Of a stretch of 8,652 bases of DNA, positions 6,729 to 8,652 are shown in pieces. This DNA comes from Pelotomaculum sp. (lineage in GTDB: Bacteria; Bacillota; Desulfotomaculia; Desulfotomaculales; Pelotomaculaceae), in contig DNIT01000184.1 of NCBI GenBank assembly GCA_003489345.1, forward strand, positions 4,818-13,469, in the 5' to 3' direction. The position numbers and the translations under genes are program-made. Under the pieces are notes generated by a model that ran no database searches, was not told where the DNA came from, and saw only the letters and a program-made list of their open reading frames with translations. Position 1 is the first letter of the stretch; every line of letters begins with the position of its first letter.

Positions 6729-7808
6729 TCAAGCCCTCCCGTTTGCAGATTGGCGTCTTATGGCAATTTTCTTGATGCCGAGAGCCAGATTGGTCAGATC
6801 TATGCCATTTACCTGATCTAAAAGAGTTAAATAATGATTGGGAAAAGCCCCTGCCCCTTGCAAAGTTCCAGCCATTGCTCCCGCCATGGTTGCTACCGTA
6901 TCAGTGTCGTAACCGATATTGACCCCACTAATGATGGAAGCCATGGCCTCCCCTCCATTCGCCACAAAAAGTCCAAAAGCAGCCGGTACCGCTTCTGAAA
7001 CGTGCAAACCGCTGCCAATCCTATCGGCTATCTCGAACATTTTTTCTTCGGGAGTCCCCTGTCCCAAACCAATTGAGATAGCCATCTCCATACGGCGTAC
7101 AACAGAAGGACCGGCTGCAATCCTACCCACTTCCCGGCCGATGCGTTCCCCTTCCTGTGCCCCATAAAATCCCGCTTGTACTATTTGATACACATCAGCA
7201 TCGGGCAGCATAGCCCGGCTAACCGCGCAAGCGACGGCACAGGCGCCGGATATGGCAAGTTGATTATTATGGGTAGGTAAAGTTGCGCTCACAGCATCAG
7301 CAATAGCCTGGTCTAAATTACCGGGATTCAATAAACCGATGGGAGATATTCTCATACCGGCGCCGTTGGTAGCCTGTAAGGGGAGCAATTCCATTTTGTT
7401 TGAATCTGCCGGCGCTTCCCCTCTGAATCTCTTGATAGCCAGGCGTGTGGTGGGTCCGGCAAAACGTTCAAAAAACACCTTGTGCTCCGACCAATCAAGG
7501 ATGGCCTCTTTGACGATTTGCTGATTGATCAGGCCATTATGCCGGATAATATGGCTGGCAATAAAATAGGCGCAGCTAAAATCATCTGTCAATTGCCCCC
7601 GCTCGCTACCGGCGCCTATGGCATCTGCAGGCGGTTTTTCAAAATCTGTTACTTTACGCCCAAAGATTTTTATGATTTGCTGCGTTGTGCGGGCTTCCGT
7701 CGCGGCACCCATAGCGTCACCTACAGCACCGCCTAAAAGACCGCCTAAAATTTTATCATACAAGTCAATTTCTACCTCATTTTGCCTGCGGATGATAGTT
7801 GTCAACAC
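6729..7808 (-). CDS. ADP-ribosylglycohydrolase-family protein 1 (ARH/DraG fold)
   Basis: A 359-aa (from GTG 7808) all-alpha ARH-fold protein, predicted to hydrolyse an N- or O-glycosidic bond to (ADP-)ribose or a related sugar using a two-magnesium centre. Metal motifs look largely intact: GAVGDAMG (27-34), TDD at 74-76 and D301-T302-D303-T304 in GYDTDTVA. The residue after TDD is Phe instead of the usual Thr. Known members include DraG, which removes ADP-ribose from NifH, and many uncharacterised small-molecule hydrolases found beside sugar kinases and transporters. The start is uncertain. GTG 7808 overlaps the stop of the NifH-like gene by 7 nt but has no RBS, whereas TTG 7763, with GAGG 11 nt upstream, matches the start of paralogue 2. 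The N-terminal 15 residues may therefore not be translated. Both overlap and order tie it to the NifH-like gene. Confidence 0.92.
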   Translation of the reverse strand: MLTTIIRRQNEVEIDLYDKILGGLLGGAVGDAMGAATEARTTQQIIKIFGRKVTDFEKPPADAIGAGSERGQLTDDFSCAYFIASHIIRHNGLINQQIVKEAILDWSEHKVFFERFAGPTTRLAIKRFRGEAPADSNKMELLPLQATNGAGMRISPIGLLNPGNLDQAIADAVSATLPTHNNQLAISGACAVACAVSRAMLPDADVYQIVQAGFYGAQEGERIGREVGRIAAGPSVVRRMEMAISIGLGQGTPEEKMFEIADRIGSGLHVSEAVPAAFGLFVANGGEAMASIISGVNIGYDTDTVATMAGAMAGTLQGAGAFPNHYLTLLDQVNGIDLTNLALGIKKIAIRRQSANGRA

Positions 7809-8551
7809 TCATTAATCAAGTTTTGCGCCATGGAAAAGAATATTTTTGAAATCGGCAGACCGGGGTTTCCTTCAATGACTGTTTGGTTATTGTTTTCAAA
7901 TAGCTGAATATTATCATCCCGGGGCACATCGCCGATAATTTGCAGGCCTGCACAAGCTGCAAAATTCCGGACATGGAGTTCTTCGTCCACAGTGTTGCGG
8001 CGATTCAGGATAATACCCCGCACCCTGGCATAACCGCGGTCTGCAAAATTGTTTACTGCCGTATTGATATTATTGGCGGCAAAAAGAGACATCTTTTCAC
8101 CTGAGGTCACGATCAGTACTTCATCGGCATAGCCCTCCCGAATGGGAGCTGCAAAACCGCCGCAAACGACATCACCCAACACATCATAAAAAACGAAATC
8201 AGGTTTATACGCCTCAAAAGCATGTAGTTCTTCCAAAATATCAAAGGCCGCAATAATACCCCTGCCGGCACATCCCGAACCTGGCGTCGGACCACCGGCC
8301 TCCACGCATAGCACACCTTTAAATCCTTTTGCGACGATTTCTTCTAAGCCGGGATATCCATCGCGATCTTTTAGATATGACATGACGGGAACAATGCTTT
8401 TGCCTTTTAAAAGGTTTATAGAAGAATCTGCCTTCGGGTCACATCCAATTTGCATCACTTTATATCCCAAACTGGAAATTGCTGCCGAAAGAGAGCTGGT
8501 AATGGTAGATTTCCCGATACCACCTTTGCCATAAATTGCTATTTTCCTCAT
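7802..8551 (-). CDS. NifH-like ATP-dependent Fe-S reductase (nitrogenase-like component 2)
   Basis: A 249-aa protein, shorter than true NifH (about 270-295 aa), of the NifH/BchL/CfbC family. As a homodimer it should bridge one [4Fe-4S] cluster and pass electrons to component 1 with ATP hydrolysis. The P-loop YGKGGIGKST is at 7-16 and DPKADS at 38-43. Cluster ligands are Cys94 in GSGCAGRG and Cys130 in GDVVCGGF. Arg97, the place that DraT ADP-ribosylates in NifH, is present. The frame extends upstream to ATG 8587, but MRKIAIYGKGG is the family's usual beginning and ATG 8551 has AGAAGGG about 8 nt upstream, so 8551 is chosen. It is the first gene of the block and overlaps ARH protein 1. The matching component-1 subunits lie more than 6 kb downstream, after the transporter, which is unusual for this family. 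Confidence 0.94.
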   Translation of the reverse strand: MRKIAIYGKGGIGKSTITSSLSAAISSLGYKVMQIGCDPKADSSINLLKGKSIVPVMSYLKDRDGYPGLEEIVAKGFKGVLCVEAGGPTPGSGCAGRGIIAAFDILEELHAFEAYKPDFVFYDVLGDVVCGGFAAPIREGYADEVLIVTSGEKMSLFAANNINTAVNNFADRGYARVRGIILNRRNTVDEELHVRNFAACAGLQIIGDVPRDDNIQLFENNNQTVIEGNPGLPISKIFFSMAQNLINEC

Positions 8552-8594
8552 ATTTTTTGCCCTTCTGCATTTTGTCATGTGTTTCAAATTCCAG

Positions 8595-8623
8595 ATAATA
8601 AATGGCTATTTATTTAGCTTTAA
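8595..8623 (-). promoter_or_regulatory. Weak candidate sigma-A-type promoter for the operon
   Basis: TTAAAG (8623-8618), 17 bp, then TATTAT (8600-8595), placed about 45 nt before the NifH-like start. The -10 matches the consensus at five of six positions and the -35 at three of six. The region is AT-rich, so a chance match is likely enough to keep this tentative. No sigma-54 type GG/GC promoter is seen in the 100 nt available. Confidence 0.28.
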
Positions 8624-8652
8624 TCATTTCTAGCCCGATAGAACATTCTTAT

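Noticed and set aside
5709..7808. Direct naming of the ARH proteins as draG
   Set aside because: The fold is shared by many small-molecule hydrolases. The tandem arrangement, the Phe after TDD and the decayed second copy do not match a typical draT-draG setting, and no draT is seen.
1..8551. A nitrogen-fixation (nif) operon
   Set aside because: No FeMoco ligands in the D-like subunit, a short NifH, no nifB, nifE or nifN in the window, and a sugar-type importer between the subunits. The name nif would mislead.
8552..8587. Upstream ATG (8587) as the start of the NifH-like protein
   Set aside because: It would add 12 residues before the conserved family N-terminus, while ATG 8551 has its own purine-rich RBS and gives the usual beginning.
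8601..8624. Short GCTA...TAGC palindrome upstream of the NifH-like gene as an operator
   Set aside because: Only a 4-bp stem in AT-rich sequence; too weak to separate from chance.
8620..8652. 3' end of an upstream gene at the right edge
   Set aside because: Two frames could be gene ends of about ten codons, but nothing recognisable can be read from so few residues.

Overview
The window is a single block of co-directional genes, all on the minus strand, from what looks like an anaerobic member of the Bacillota (Clostridia or Negativicutes-like). The basis for that placement is strong GGAGG-type ribosome binding sites, frequent GTG and TTG starts, a lipoprotein-type solute-binding protein, moderate GC and oxygen-sensitive Fe-S enzyme families. 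The genus cannot be read from the sequence. No tRNA, rRNA, insertion sequence or CRISPR array is visible.

In the direction of transcription (high to low coordinates) the order is: a NifH-like ATP-dependent Fe-S reductase (8551-7802); two tandem ADP-ribosylglycohydrolase-family (ARH/DraG fold) proteins (7808-6729 and 6725-5709), the second with degraded metal-binding motifs; a CUT2/ribose-type ABC importer consisting of a single-domain ATPase (5678-4923) and a permease (4882-3929); an unrecognised 46-codon ORF (3908-3768); a PfkB/ribokinase-family kinase (3710-2754); a solute-binding lipoprotein (2722-1622); an intrinsic terminator (1604-1559); a nitrogenase component-1 subunit, 'D-like' (1545-274); and the first 72 codons of a second component-1 subunit, 'K-like', which runs off the left edge (216-1). 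The last gene starts with a good RBS and is easy to miss because only its beginning lies in the window.

The NifH-like protein retains the P-loop and both [4Fe-4S] cysteines, so it should deliver electrons to a D/K-like catalytic component. The D-like subunit keeps the three cysteines aligned with the NifD P-cluster ligands. It lacks residues aligned with the FeMo-cofactor ligands Cys275 and His442. The visible part of the K-like subunit has one cysteine in the matching place and no second upstream one. This points to a nitrogenase-like reductase (in the broad group of DPOR/BchLNB, CfbCD, methylthio-alkane reductase and uncharacterised Nfl proteins) and not to a dinitrogen-fixing nitrogenase.

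The unusual point is that the reductase subunits bracket a complete sugar/nucleoside-type uptake and processing cassette: importer, two glycohydrolase-fold proteins and a sugar kinase. The simplest reading is that the cell imports a glycosylated (possibly ribosylated) small molecule, cleaves the glycosidic bond, phosphorylates the sugar part, and reduces another part with the nitrogenase-like enzyme. The alternative is that the ARH proteins act like DraG on the conserved arginine of the NifH-like protein. Both are inferences; I do not recognise this full gene set as a characterised pathway.
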